64,000 bases of DNA from Aromatoleum anaerobium (lineage in GTDB: Bacteria > Pseudomonadota > Gammaproteobacteria > Burkholderiales > Rhodocyclaceae). The first letter of the stretch is position 1. Every line of letters begins with the position of its first letter. The stretch lies in NCBI RefSeq assembly GCF_012910705.2, contig NZ_WTVG02000040.1:1116001-1180000 (forward strand), given 5' to 3'. Below are positions 28,369-41,436 of the stretch, in pieces. The notes under the pieces are model-generated. The model saw only the letters and a list, made by a program, of their open reading frames with translations, did no database searches and had not been told where the DNA came from. The translations under genes were made by a program, and so were the position numbers.

Positions 28369-28686
28369 TCATACCGCGAAAACCTGCTTCACCCGCAGCG
28401 TCTGGCCGCGCTCGATCAGGCCGATCAGGCGGTCGATGTTGGGATGCTTGCCGGGATTCGCGCGGGCGTCCTCGCTGTGCTCGGCGTACAGTTCGAGCCC
28501 CTTCCGCGCCGCTTCGGGACCGATCGCGCCGTAAAGCTGCGCGAGATGGTTATAGACCGCCAGCGAGCCCGCCTGCCCGGCCTTGTTCTCGATCGTGCCG
28601 ACGATCGAATCGTCCGCCTCGATGAGGTTCAGCGCGGCCAGATGCGAGATTTTCGGCAACTGCTTGAGGTTGTCGGCAAAAGGCAT
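28369..28686 (-). CDS. DUF2322 family protein
   Basis: The 105-residue soluble protein (MPFADNLKQLPKISHLAALN) matches my recollection of the DUF2322 family. Members are small proteins found in betaproteobacteria with conserved IENKAGQAGSLAVYNHLAQ, ELYAEHSEDARANPGKHPNIDRL and a short final strand. No function is known. It lies 74 bases after purB on the same strand and could share its transcript. An overlapping longer frame from 29469 is antisense to nothing real and was not used. Confidence 0.78.
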   Translation of the reverse strand: MPFADNLKQLPKISHLAALNLIEADDSIVGTIENKAGQAGSLAVYNHLAQLYGAIGPEAARKGLELYAEHSEDARANPGKHPNIDRLIGLIERGQTLRVKQVFAV

Positions 28687-28760
28687 CGAAACTCCGTGGT
28701 TGATTGGGGCAGAACGCCACCCGCAGGTGGCGTTCGTCGAGACCCGGCGCAAGGGGGCCT

Positions 28761-30230
<1,470 letters not shown>

Positions 30231-30260
30231 TCAAACCCGCCCCAGCCGAGAGACCAGACT

Positions 30261-30644
30261 ATGAGCGAATCCGAAAAATATCGCATCGAGGTGGAAGCCA
30301 TCGCCGAGTTTGTACCGGGACAATCCGACCCGGACGAAAACCGCTACGTTTTTGCCTACCACATCACGCTGACGAACACCGGCGAAGTGCCCGCCCAGCT
30401 GATCAGCCGGCACTGGGTCATCACCGACGGCGCGGGCAAAGTCCAGGAAGTGCGCGGACTCGGAGTGATCGGCGAACAGCCGATGCTCGCGCCGGGACAG
30501 CAGTTCAGCTATTCGAGCGGGTCCGTCCTCGAAACCCCGGTCGGCACGATGCAGGGCAGCTACCAGATGGCGGCCGAGGACGGCCACCGTTTCGACGCCG
30601 AGATTCCAGCCTTCATGCTGGCGATGCCGCGCGTGCTGCACTGA
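30261..30644 (+). CDS. apaG: ApaG / Co2+-Mg2+ efflux-associated protein
   Basis: The 127-residue protein is a complete ApaG domain. It begins MSESEKYRIEVEAIAEFVPG, followed by FAYHITLTNTGEVPAQLISRHW, EVRGLGVIGEQPMLAPG and GSYQMAAEDGHRFDAEIPAF. It folds as a fibronectin-type beta sandwich. Its role is unclear; it was linked to Mg2+/Co2+ resistance in Salmonella. Here it stands alone, divergent from purB with a 132-base shared control region. Confidence 0.95.
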   Translation: MSESEKYRIEVEAIAEFVPGQSDPDENRYVFAYHITLTNTGEVPAQLISRHWVITDGAGKVQEVRGLGVIGEQPMLAPGQQFSYSSGSVLETPVGTMQGSYQMAAEDGHRFDAEIPAFMLAMPRVLH

Positions 30645-30701
30645 GCCCGGTCTCCGCCTGCCGGCGGAGGGAGGCGAATCCGGGAATTCGAATGCGGGAA
30701 T

Positions 30702-33700
30702 TCATTTCCCTGCCAGTTCCGGACGCCACGCGCGCAGCCACACGGCCAGTTCGTCAGGCGGCAGCGGCCGGCTGAACAGGTAGCCCTGCACCTCCTGGCA
30801 ACCGCTCGCGCGCAGAAAGGCGAGCTGTTCCGGTTTTTCCACGCCTTCCGCGATCGTGCGGAACCTCAGCGTGCGGGCGAGACTGACGATCGCCTCGACG
30901 ATGGCTTCGCCTTCGGTGTCCTGGGTCAGGTCGCGCACGAACGACTGGTCGATCTTGAGCTTGTCGATGCGAAAGCGCTTGAGGTAATTGAGCGACGAAT
31001 ACCCGGTGCCGAAATCGTCGATCGACATGCGCACGCCATCCCGGTGCAGCGCGTCCATCATCGCCCCCGCCGCGACAGGATCATCCATCATCGCGCTTTC
31101 GGTCAGCTCGAGTTCCAGGCAACTGGCGGGCAGGCCCGCTTCGGCGAGAATGCGCGCCACGGTGGCGGGCAGGTTCTGCTGGCGGAACTGGTGCGCCGAC
31201 AGGTTGACCGCCACCTGGCCCAGCGGCAGCCCGGCGAGTTGCCACGCCTTGAGTTGCAGGAGCGCAGTCTGCATGACCCACTCCCCGATCGGCAGGATCA
31301 GCCCGCTGCTCTCCGCAATCGGAATGAACTCCGCCGGCGACACCAGCCCGAGCTCCGGATGTTGCCAGCGGATCAGCGCCTCGACGCCGGCCACGCGCCC
31401 GAAGTCGACGAGATCGATCTGCGGCTGATAGTGCAGCACCAGTTCGTTGCGCTCCAGCGCGCGCCGCAGCGCAGCCTCGAGCCGCAGCGTGCGCGCCGAA
31501 CGCTGCTGCATCTCCGCGGTAAAGAACCGGTAAGCGTTGCGCCCGTCGCTCTTCGCCCGGTTCGTCGCGGTATCGGCCCTCTGCAGCAGCGTCTCGAAGT
31601 CCTCGCCATCAGCCGGATACATCGCGATGCCGATCGACGACGTCACCAGCATCTCGTGACCTTCGATCAGCATCGGGTCGGCGGCGACGACGATCAGTTT
31701 CTCGGCCACATGGGCGGCGCTCTCGGCCTGAGCGTGCGGCAGCAGGATCAGGAACTCGTCTCCGCCGAGACGTGCCAGCGTGTTTTCCGCGCGCATGGCA
31801 TTCCGGAAACGTTCGGCGATCTCGACCAGCAGCCTGTCGCCGATGCGATGGCCGAGCGTGTCGTTGATGTGCTGGAAGTGATCGATGTCGACGTACATCA
31901 CGCTCAGCGACTCGCCGCTGCGTTGCGCGTTTCCGATCGCCTGGCGCAACAGGTCCGCGAACAGGCTGCTGTTGGGCAGCCCGGTGAGCGTGTCGAAATG
32001 GGACAGGCGCCGGATATGCTCCTGCGCCTCGTCGCGCCGCGACAGGTCGCGCACGAACACCGAGAAACATGCTGCGCGCCCGCTATCGAACGTGACGCTG
32101 ACTTCGACCGGCTTGATTTCGCCCGATTTCGTACGGTGGCGCGTCTCGAAAGTGGCGCTGCCGTCCTCGACGATGGATTCGATATGCCGCACCACCTCCG
32201 AGGTATCGGAGGCATCGAGCTGCGTAACGTGCATGCCCACCAGTTCATCGCGGCGATAACCCGAGAACTCGAGGTAGGCGTCATTGACTTCGGTCAGCAG
32301 GCCGTCGCGGTCGAGCAGCCAGAACCCGTCCTGCGACGTTTCGAGCACCTTGCGGTATTTCACTTCGCTCTCGCGCAGCGCGGCGCTGGTTCGCGCCTGC
32401 TCGGCGACCAGGTCGATGCGGTCGAGCGCGTAGCCGATATCGGTCACCATCTCGGCGACCAGGTCTTGCATCTTGACATCGAACCCCTGGACGGCGGTGT
32501 CGTAGAGATTGAGCACCAGATTCACCTGCCCGCCGCGCAGGATCGGAAACGCTGCGGCCGCGCGCCATCCGAATTCGCGCGCCTGGGGATGCCAGGGCCG
32601 TGTCGCACTCTCGGCAAGATAATCCTGAATGACAACCGGACGATTGCTGCGCCACGCGGTGGCAGCCGGCCCGGCGGATGCGGGAGCGGACGGATCGAGC
32701 GCAATCACCAGTCCGTCAACATACTCGACACCTGCGCCAAAACGCGCCACCGGGATGAGGTTGCCGCTGTCCGGATCGCGGCGTCCGATCCATGCCAGCG
32801 CCACCCCGCCATGCTCCACCGCGATTTCGCAGATGCGCCGCAGCAACTCGGGCTCGCTGTCGACCCGCACGATCATCTGGTTGGTCGCCGAGAGCGCCGC
32901 ATAGATCCGGTTCAGCCGGGCATATTGCGCGTCATGGCATGCGAGCGCTGCCGCCAGGTCGTTGAAACTGGTCGCCAGTTCGGCCATCTCGTCGCGTCCC
33001 CGCACCCTCGCGCGGGCCGACAGCTCGCCACGCTCCAACTGCTGCGTGACCGTGCGCAACTCGCGCAGCGGCCGCACCACGAGTCGCTGCAGCAGCCCGC
33101 CGAGCAGGACCAGGAGCAGCCCATAGCCTCCGCTGCGCAGGCCGAACTGTTGCCACCAGACCTCCGCCGCACGAACCCGCACCTCGTCCATCGGCAGCTT
33201 GATGCTCATGAGACCGCGCAGGTCGCCGACCTTGTATCCGTAGGCCTCCCCATAAGTGTCGCGGATCGTCGCGGGCGCGGCCTCGCGCTCGCCATGGCAG
33301 CCCATGCAATACGGCTCGAGCCAGATCGGCGCGGTGAAGTGATAGAGCTCTCGCCCGGCCTCGTCGCGAATTTCGGCGATGCGTTCGCTGGCTGTCGGAT
33401 GCTCGCGAAACCAGTCCATCGCAGCCCGCTCGTGCGCATCGGCTCCATTGGCCGGATTGCGCGGACGGTCCGAGACGTTGTTGAACCGCAAGCCGGTCTT
33501 GATCCATCGAGGGAAATCGCTCGAGATGCGGGACAACGCATGCGCCGGCAGAAAGCCGATGGTTTTTTTGTCGACCGGCAAGCCGCTGGCGACGAACTGG
33601 TGGTGATACACCCGCCGCGTCGCCATCAACAGCGCCCGCACGACGCGTGCATTCTCGTCGAGTTCGGCGCGCACCTGCTTTTCGATGCCGCGATAGCCGA

Positions 33701-33773
33701 GATACAGGTCGGCGGTCATGATCGTGACGATCACGGCCGCGACGCCCAGCCAGATTTTCGATTGCAGGTTCAT
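30702..33773 (-). CDS. Membrane sensor with CxxCH haem motif, GAF, PAS, GGDEF and EAL domains
   Basis: This 1023-residue protein is a multi-domain cyclic-di-GMP enzyme. A first membrane helix lies at 7-24, followed by a periplasmic DUF3365/Tll0287-like domain with a c-type haem site, C156-x-x-C159-H160 (EPYCMGCHGE). A second helix at about 210-228 leads into a HAMP domain (ELSARARVRGRDEMAELATS). A GAF domain (about 300-460) and a PAS domain (about 475-590) follow. GGDEF is intact (LARLGGDEFLILL, about 665), as is EAL (EALIRWQHPELG, about 795). The haem motif suggests redox or gas sensing. Whether it makes or degrades c-di-GMP cannot be told from sequence. Confidence 0.9.
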   Translation of the reverse strand: MNLQSKIWLGVAAVIVTIMTADLYLGYRGIEKQVRAELDENARVVRALLMATRRVYHHQFVASGLPVDKKTIGFLPAHALSRISSDFPRWIKTGLRFNNVSDRPRNPANGADAHERAAMDWFREHPTASERIAEIRDEAGRELYHFTAPIWLEPYCMGCHGEREAAPATIRDTYGEAYGYKVGDLRGLMSIKLPMDEVRVRAAEVWWQQFGLRSGGYGLLLVLLGGLLQRLVVRPLRELRTVTQQLERGELSARARVRGRDEMAELATSFNDLAAALACHDAQYARLNRIYAALSATNQMIVRVDSEPELLRRICEIAVEHGGVALAWIGRRDPDSGNLIPVARFGAGVEYVDGLVIALDPSAPASAGPAATAWRSNRPVVIQDYLAESATRPWHPQAREFGWRAAAAFPILRGGQVNLVLNLYDTAVQGFDVKMQDLVAEMVTDIGYALDRIDLVAEQARTSAALRESEVKYRKVLETSQDGFWLLDRDGLLTEVNDAYLEFSGYRRDELVGMHVTQLDASDTSEVVRHIESIVEDGSATFETRHRTKSGEIKPVEVSVTFDSGRAACFSVFVRDLSRRDEAQEHIRRLSHFDTLTGLPNSSLFADLLRQAIGNAQRSGESLSVMYVDIDHFQHINDTLGHRIGDRLLVEIAERFRNAMRAENTLARLGGDEFLILLPHAQAESAAHVAEKLIVVAADPMLIEGHEMLVTSSIGIAMYPADGEDFETLLQRADTATNRAKSDGRNAYRFFTAEMQQRSARTLRLEAALRRALERNELVLHYQPQIDLVDFGRVAGVEALIRWQHPELGLVSPAEFIPIAESSGLILPIGEWVMQTALLQLKAWQLAGLPLGQVAVNLSAHQFRQQNLPATVARILAEAGLPASCLELELTESAMMDDPVAAGAMMDALHRDGVRMSIDDFGTGYSSLNYLKRFRIDKLKIDQSFVRDLTQDTEGEAIVEAIVSLARTLRFRTIAEGVEKPEQLAFLRASGCQEVQGYLFSRPLPPDELAVWLRAWRPELAGK

Positions 33774-33965
33774 GCCTTTGTCTAAGCCATTCGCCGTCCG
33801 GGGCCGCGACGGGCCCTGACGAATATACGCCGCCTTTCATGCTTCCGGCATTAAATCGGCCGCACGCAAAATGGCGATATTATGGCTTCGCCCCTGGCTG
33901 AATCGCGTGCACAAATCAACAGGCGAGCGACGATTTGCTGGGTACAGCGAGGCGCCGCGAGCGCA

Positions 33966-33984
33966 GCCGGCGATTCTCGCCGGC
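33966..33984. repeat. Hairpin between argJ and the GGDEF-EAL gene
   Basis: GCCGGCGA and TCGCCGGC form a perfect 8-bp stem around a TTC loop in the 259-base gap. It is 49 bases past the argJ stop. There is no T run on either strand, so it is at best a factor-assisted terminator. The rest of the gap is unremarkable. Confidence 0.5.
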
Positions 33985-34032
33985 GACCCCCCGCACGCGC
34001 CGGATCGTCGGGCGCCGGGAACTGCGCTGCAA

Positions 34033-35271
34033 TCAGCTGCGGTAGTCAGCGTTGATCTTCACGTAGTCGTACGAAAGATCGCATGTCCACACGGTCGCCC
34101 GTGCACGGCCCCGCCCGAGGTCGACACGCACGGTGATCTCGGCCTCCTTCATCACCCGGGCGCCGTCCTCCTCGCGGTAGGTCGGAGCGCGGCCGCCGAG
34201 TTCGGCGACGAGCACCTCTTCGGCCGCGGTGCCGAGCCACACGCGCAGGCGCCCGACGTCCAGGTCCTGGATGCCGGCATAGCCGATCGCGGCGAGGATG
34301 CGGCCGAGGTTCGGGTCCGACGCGAAGAACGCGGTCTTGACGAGCGGCGACTGGCCGATCGCGTACGCCACTTTGCGGCATTCGACGATGTCGAGACCGC
34401 CTTCAACCGCGATCGTCATGAATTTGGTCGCGCCCTCGCCGTCGCGGACGATCGCCTGCGCGAGCCGGATCGACACGTCGATGACTGCGTCGCGCAGCGC
34501 ATGGAAGTCCGGGCCGAGCGGATCGGCGATCTCGGCGTTGCCGGCCTGGCCGGTGGCGACGACGATGAACGAGTCGTTGGTCGAGGTGTCGCCATCGACC
34601 GTGATGCTGTTGAACGACAGGTCCGCAGCCTCCTTCGTCAGCGCATCGAGCAGGGCCTGCGAGACGGCTGCGTCGCAGGCGAGAAAGCCGAGCATCGTCG
34701 CCATGTTCGGCTTGATCATGCCGGCGCCCTTGCTGATGCCGGTCAGGGTGACGGTGCGACCGCCGATCTCCACCTGCCGCGACACCGCCTTCGCCAGCGT
34801 GTCGGTCGTCATGATCGCGTGTGCCGCATCGAACCACCCGTCTTCGCGCAAATCCGCGTGCGCGGCGGGCAGCCCGGCGATCAGGCGGTCCACGGGCAGC
34901 GGTTCGAGAATCACGCCGGTCGAGAACGGCAGCACCTGCTCGGGCGCGACGCCCAGTGCGCGGCCGACCGCGACGCAGGTCGCGTGGGCGTCTGCAAGCC
35001 CCTGTTCGCCGGTGCCGGCGTTCGCGACGCCGGTATTGATGACCAGCGCACGCACCTCGCCACCGGCGATGTGCTGCTTGCACAGCTGCACCGGTGCCGC
35101 ACAGAAGCGGTTGAGGGTGAAGACACCGGCCACGCGGCTGCCCGCCGCAAGCTCGATCAGCGTCAGGTCACGCCGGTTGGCCTTGCGGATCCCGGCCTCC
35201 GCGACCCCGACGCGAACGCCGGGCACCGGAAGGAGATCGGACGGCTGCGCAGCGGTCAGATTCACAGGCAT
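34033..35271 (-). CDS. argJ: Bifunctional glutamate N-acetyltransferase / amino-acid acetyltransferase
   Basis: ArgJ moves acetyl from N-acetylornithine to glutamate, recycling acetyl in arginine synthesis, and may also use acetyl-CoA. The 412-residue precursor self-cleaves at the family site [17 protein letters not shown], between A191 and T192, leaving Thr192 as nucleophile. [16 protein letters not shown] is the second signature. The start at 35271 ([10 protein letters not shown]) is preferred because GGAG lies 7 bases before it; an in-frame ATG four codons upstream overlaps that site. It follows secA on the same strand. Confidence 0.95.
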   Translation of the reverse strand: MPVNLTAAQPSDLLPVPGVRVGVAEAGIRKANRRDLTLIELAAGSRVAGVFTLNRFCAAPVQLCKQHIAGGEVRALVINTGVANAGTGEQGLADAHATCVAVGRALGVAPEQVLPFSTGVILEPLPVDRLIAGLPAAHADLREDGWFDAAHAIMTTDTLAKAVSRQVEIGGRTVTLTGISKGAGMIKPNMATMLGFLACDAAVSQALLDALTKEAADLSFNSITVDGDTSTNDSFIVVATGQAGNAEIADPLGPDFHALRDAVIDVSIRLAQAIVRDGEGATKFMTIAVEGGLDIVECRKVAYAIGQSPLVKTAFFASDPNLGRILAAIGYAGIQDLDVGRLRVWLGTAAEEVLVAELGGRAPTYREEDGARVMKEAEITVRVDLGRGRARATVWTCDLSYDYVKINADYRS

Positions 35272-35416
35272 GGTTTTCTCCATCGAAGAAGATACGAGGT
35301 GGAAGGCCGCCCGTTGCCACGGTCAACAGGGTCGGCCATGCCGGGGATAACTGAAATTCGGGCCAGGCGGCAGGCGATCACGCGAGCGCTCCGGACGCGA
35401 GTCCCGGCAATTCCCC

Positions 35417-35442
35417 GCGCCTCGCGCCTCGCGCCTCGCGCC

Positions 35443-35444
<2 letters not shown>
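35417..35444. repeat. Four tandem 7-base repeats abutting the secA stop codon
   Basis: GCGCCTC is repeated four times in a row (35417-35423, 35424-35430, 35431-35437, 35438-35444), the last copy overlapping the TGA stop of secA (35443-35445). The array is perfect. Such short tandem repeats can change copy number by slippage. Lying just after the stop, a change would affect only the 3' region or the secA-argJ spacer. Confidence 0.8.
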
Positions 35445-38166
<2,722 letters not shown>

Positions 38167-38322
38167 GGATGGTGGGGTCAGGCGATTCGGCAAAGGCGCA
38201 AGTTTAGCATGTGGCTGGAATCGATCCGCATTGCAAGTCGGCGTCCCGGTCGGCGTCGCGCTGCCGGCCGGTGACCGGGGCCATCCTCGCGGCGCTTGCG
38301 GACAGGGGACGCGAAACCTACC

Positions 38323-38784
38323 ATGCCGGATGACCGCGAGCGCCCTTCAATGACCCAGCTTATCCAGCGTTTTCTCGGCACCGGCGATGCGCTGGCGCGC
38401 TTGCGCGACCACGCGGCGCGCCTGCGCAAACTGCAGGCGGTGCTGGAACAGCACCTGCCGCCGGCCTTGGCATCCGCCTGCGCGGTCGCCAACGTCAAGA
38501 ACGACACCCTCGTGCTGCTCGCGCATGGCGGGGCCGTCGCGGCGCGGCTCAAGCAGATTGCCCCGACCCTCGCGGAACAGTTCGGCGCGGCCGGCCTGCC
38601 GATCCGGACGATCCAGGTGAAGGTCCAGGTGATCGAGGAGCGCGAAGCGCCGCGCCCGGCCCCGGACCGCAGGTTGTCGGACGCGGGGCGGCGCAGCCTC
38701 GCCGATTTTTCATCGAGCCTGCCGGCCGATTCGCCGCTGCGCGAATCGCTCGAACGGCTGATCAACCGCAGCCGGGCCGGCTGA
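38323..38784 (+). CDS. dciA: DciA-like DUF721 protein
   Basis: The 153-residue protein from the ATG at 38323 ([19 protein letters not shown]) has a DUF721 core: [44 protein letters not shown] and a basic beta hairpin ([10 protein letters not shown]). A flexible C-terminus follows. DUF721 proteins include DciA, which loads the replicative helicase DnaB in bacteria lacking DnaC. An alternative start is ATG 38350, and a TTG at 38296 is less likely. It is divergent from secA. Confidence 0.8.
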   Translation: MPDDRERPSMTQLIQRFLGTGDALARLRDHAARLRKLQAVLEQHLPPALASACAVANVKNDTLVLLAHGGAVAARLKQIAPTLAEQFGAAGLPIRTIQVKVQVIEEREAPRPAPDRRLSDAGRRSLADFSSSLPADSPLRESLERLINRSRAG

Positions 38785-38789
38785 CGCGC

Positions 38790-38978
38790 TCACACGAGCG
38801 GCAGGAACACCCGCTCGAGCGCGAGCAGCGCGAGGAATACGAAGACGACGACGAGGCCGGCGCGAAGAAAATTCCACGCCCAGCGGCGATAACGGGGATT
38901 GCCGGTCAGCATCCACGCGATCAGCGAGGCGCCGATGCCGATCGCCGCGAGGACTGCGAGAAGACGAATGACCAGCAT
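38790..38978 (-). CDS. Small two-helix membrane protein, unknown function
   Basis: The 62-residue protein (MLVIRLLAVLAAIGIGASLI) has two hydrophobic helices at about 1-24 and 39-60 separated by a short basic loop (TGNPRYRRWAWNF). It begins nine bases after the lpxC stop on the same strand, so it is probably co-transcribed as the last gene of the dcw-lpxC run. I do not recognise a named family. Its end is five bases from the convergent dciA stop. Confidence 0.7.
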   Translation of the reverse strand: MLVIRLLAVLAAIGIGASLIAWMLTGNPRYRRWAWNFLRAGLVVVFVFLALLALERVFLPLV

Positions 38979-38987
38979 CGTCGGGGA

Positions 38988-39908
38988 TCAGGTCGCCGGC
39001 GCGAGTTCGAACTGATGGCTCACCGCGGCGGGAGTCAGCCCCGGCTGCTCGAAGGTGACGATTTCCCACGCCGACCGGTCCTCGAGCAGGACCCGCAGGA
39101 TCTGGTTGTTCAGCGCGTGCCCGGCCTTGTGCGCGCTGTAGGCCGCGAGCAGCGGGTGGCCGCACAGATACAGGTCACCGATCGCGTCGAGCACCTTGTG
39201 CTTGACGAACTCATCGACGTAGCGCAGGCCATCGGAATTGAGCACGCGGTATTCGTCCATGACGATCGCGTTGTCGAGACTGCCGCCGAGGGCCAGCCCG
39301 TGGGCGCGCATCGAATCGACATCCTGCATGAACCCGAAGGTTCGGGCACGGGCGACGTCGCGCACGTACGAATGTTCAGCAAAATCGACGGTCACGCTGG
39401 TCGAGGTCTTGCTGATCGCCGGGTGGTCGAAGACGATCGAGAACGTCAGCCGGAAACCGTCGTGCGGCTCGAGCCGCACCCACTTGTCGTCCTCGCGGTA
39501 CTCGACCGCCTTTTTGACGCGCAGGAAGCGCTTCGGTGCCTTCTGCTCCTCGATGCCCGCCGACTGCAGCAGAAACACGAACGGGCCGGCGCTGCCGTCG
39601 AGGATAGGAATCTCGGGTGCATCGACATCGACGTGAAGGTTGTCGATGCCGAGACCGGCCACTGCGGACATCAGGTGCTCGACGGTGCCCACTTTCGCCC
39701 CGTCGCGCTCCAGCCCGGAACACATGCGCGTGTCGCAGACGGAATACGGATCGGCGGGCAGATCCACCGGCGGATCGAGATCGACGCGGTGAAAGACGAC
39801 CCCCGTGTCGGGCGCCGCCGGTCGCAACACGAGCTGGACCTTGCGTCCGCCGTGCAGGCCGACGCCGGTGGCCTTGACGAGCGATTTGAGGGTGCGCTGC
39901 CTGATCAT
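38988..39908 (-). CDS. lpxC: UDP-3-O-acyl-N-acetylglucosamine deacetylase
   Basis: LpxC is the zinc-dependent committing step of lipid A synthesis. The 306-residue protein starts [20 protein letters not shown]. It has the zinc His in [18 protein letters not shown], the active-site stretch [11 protein letters not shown], zinc ligands in [16 protein letters not shown] and the catalytic His in [11 protein letters not shown]. Its position after ftsZ is the usual one at the end of the dcw cluster. In E. coli, LpxC is controlled by FtsH proteolysis through its C-terminus; the end here (FELAPAT) differs in detail. Confidence 0.97.
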   Translation of the reverse strand: MIRQRTLKSLVKATGVGLHGGRKVQLVLRPAAPDTGVVFHRVDLDPPVDLPADPYSVCDTRMCSGLERDGAKVGTVEHLMSAVAGLGIDNLHVDVDAPEIPILDGSAGPFVFLLQSAGIEEQKAPKRFLRVKKAVEYREDDKWVRLEPHDGFRLTFSIVFDHPAISKTSTSVTVDFAEHSYVRDVARARTFGFMQDVDSMRAHGLALGGSLDNAIVMDEYRVLNSDGLRYVDEFVKHKVLDAIGDLYLCGHPLLAAYSAHKAGHALNNQILRVLLEDRSAWEIVTFEQPGLTPAAVSHQFELAPAT

Positions 39909-40027
39909 TTTTGAATTATTCCTGTTTCCGGCCAGCAGTTTAACACGGCAACCGGCGCCGCCCGGAACCCGCCCACCGTGCGGGTCCACGGCCGGTACTG
40001 CCCGCAACGGTTCATTGGACCGCCGCA

Positions 40028-40042
40028 GGAGCGTTTCGCTCC
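40028..40042. repeat. Short hairpin in the ftsZ-lpxC gap
   Basis: GGAGCG, TTT, CGCTCC forms a perfect 6-bp stem-loop. It lies between the larger 20-bp hairpin and lpxC. No T run follows on either strand. Confidence 0.5.
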
Positions 40043-40078
40043 AGGGGAAATCACGAGGCGGGAACGTGGAGCGGCCAC

Positions 40079-40127
40079 GGGCGCCCTGAGCGCGGACCGG
40101 AGGCAGCGGTCCGCGCTCAGGGCGCCC
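40079..40127. repeat. Perfect 20-bp inverted repeat between ftsZ and lpxC
   Basis: The 20-base arms 40079-40098 and 40108-40127 (GGGCGCCCTGAGCGCGGACC and its exact complement) enclose a nine-base loop. It begins 28 bases after the ftsZ stop. No T run follows on the minus strand. A stem this long and perfect could stabilise the 3' end of the dcw transcript or terminate it with help. It separates ftsZ expression from lpxC. Confidence 0.9.
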
Positions 40128-40154
40128 GTCGAACGGGACGGGACCCGGGCGGTG

Positions 40155-41294
40155 TCAGTCGGCCTGCTTGCGCAGGAAAGCCGGGATGTCGTACGTGCCC
40201 ATGCCGTTTGCGCTCATCGCCTCGACGGTGGTGCGGCGGGTGTGGCGGATCACGGCGGGGACGTCGAGATTGGCCATATTGACGTTGCCGCCGAGCGGGC
40301 CATAAGTGCCCGTACCCTGCACGACCTGCATCACCGGCTGGCGTCCGGTGCGCGGCGCCCCGAGGCCGGTCGCGACGACGGTCACGCGCACGCGGTCTTC
40401 CATCGTCTCGTCGAACACGGTGCCGTATTTCACGAAGGCTTCGGGGGCGGCGAACGCCTGCACCGTCTTCACTGCGTCGCGCACTTCCGACATCTTGAGC
40501 GAGCGGCTGGCGGTGATGTTGATCAGCACGCAGCGCGCGCCCGACAGTTCGGTGCCTTCGAGCAACGGGCTCACGGCAGCCTGCTCGGCGGCGATGCGCG
40601 CGCGATCGAGGCCACCGGCTTCGGCCGAGCCCATCATCGCGCGGCCCATCTCGCCCATCGCGGTGCGCACGTCCTGGAAGTCGACGTTGACGAGGCCGGG
40701 AACATTGATGATCTCGGCGATGCCGCCCACCGCGCTGCGCAGCACGTTGTCGGCCGAACGGAAGCAGTCTTCGAAGCCGGCGTCGTCGCCATACACTTCG
40801 AGCAGCTTGTCGTTGAGCACGATGATCAGGGAATCGACGTAGCGCGTCAGTTCCTCGACACCGCTTTCGGCAACGCGCAGGCGGTTCTCGAAGTCGAACG
40901 GCTTGGTGACGACCGCGACGGTCAGGATGCCCATCTCCTTCGCGATCTCGGCAACCACCGGGCCGGCGCCGGTGCCGGTGCCGCCGCCCATGCCGCCGGT
41001 GATGAAGCACATGTGCGCGCCGTCGAGCGCCGCGGCGATGGCGTCGCGCGAATCCTGGGCGGCGGCCCGGCCGGCCTCGGGCTTCGAGCCGGCACCGAGC
41101 CCGGAGCTGCCGAGCTGGATCTTGTTCGACGCGAGGCAGCGGCTCAGCGCCTGGGCGTCGGTGTTGGCGACGATGAACTCCACGCCCTGCACATTCTCGC
41201 GGATCATGTGGTCGACGGCGTTACCACCCGCTCCGCCGACGCCGATCACCTTGATCACCGTGCCGGTCTGTTCCTTCTCAACGATTTCGATCAT
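40155..41294 (-). CDS. ftsZ: Cell division protein FtsZ
   Basis: FtsZ is the tubulin-like GTPase that forms the division ring. The 379-residue protein starts MIEIVEKEQTGTVIKVIGVG with an AGGAGACGAGG ribosome binding site upstream. It has the nucleotide loop GVGGAGGNAVDHMI, the tubulin signature GGMGGGTGTGAGP, the T7 synergy loop NVDFQDVRTAM and the C-terminal partner-binding peptide YDIPAFLRKQAD. The 142-base AT-richer gap before it, with a TATAAAAT on the minus strand at 41370-41377, may hold its own promoter. An ATG 12 codons upstream is less likely. Confidence 0.98.
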   Translation of the reverse strand: MIEIVEKEQTGTVIKVIGVGGAGGNAVDHMIRENVQGVEFIVANTDAQALSRCLASNKIQLGSSGLGAGSKPEAGRAAAQDSRDAIAAALDGAHMCFITGGMGGGTGTGAGPVVAEIAKEMGILTVAVVTKPFDFENRLRVAESGVEELTRYVDSLIIVLNDKLLEVYGDDAGFEDCFRSADNVLRSAVGGIAEIINVPGLVNVDFQDVRTAMGEMGRAMMGSAEAGGLDRARIAAEQAAVSPLLEGTELSGARCVLINITASRSLKMSEVRDAVKTVQAFAAPEAFVKYGTVFDETMEDRVRVTVVATGLGAPRTGRQPVMQVVQGTGTYGPLGGNVNMANLDVPAVIRHTRRTTVEAMSANGMGTYDIPAFLRKQAD

Positions 41295-41436
41295 TTGCCT
41301 CGTCTCCTGAATATCAACCGTTTTGCGCATCGGGCACCCGGCTTACCCTGTATTTAGTGTCAAACGGAAATTTTATAACTAAATAGGCGATCGACACGGG
41401 CGCACTTTCAAATTCCACGGACGATTCGACGTCCGC

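Noticed and set aside
30652-30696. Inverted repeat CTCCGCC/GGCGGAG and duplicated CGGGAATTC after apaG
   Set aside because: Stem without a T run in a short convergent gap; the duplication is too short to interpret.
31044-33785. A 913-codon plus-strand frame over the GGDEF-EAL gene
   Set aside because: Antisense shadow of a protein with intact catalytic motifs on the other strand.
41335-41363. TTGACA on the minus strand before ftsZ as a promoter
   Set aside because: At 17-base spacing the -10 would be CGGGTG, which is not a hexamer; the TATAAAAT nearby lies on the wrong side of it.
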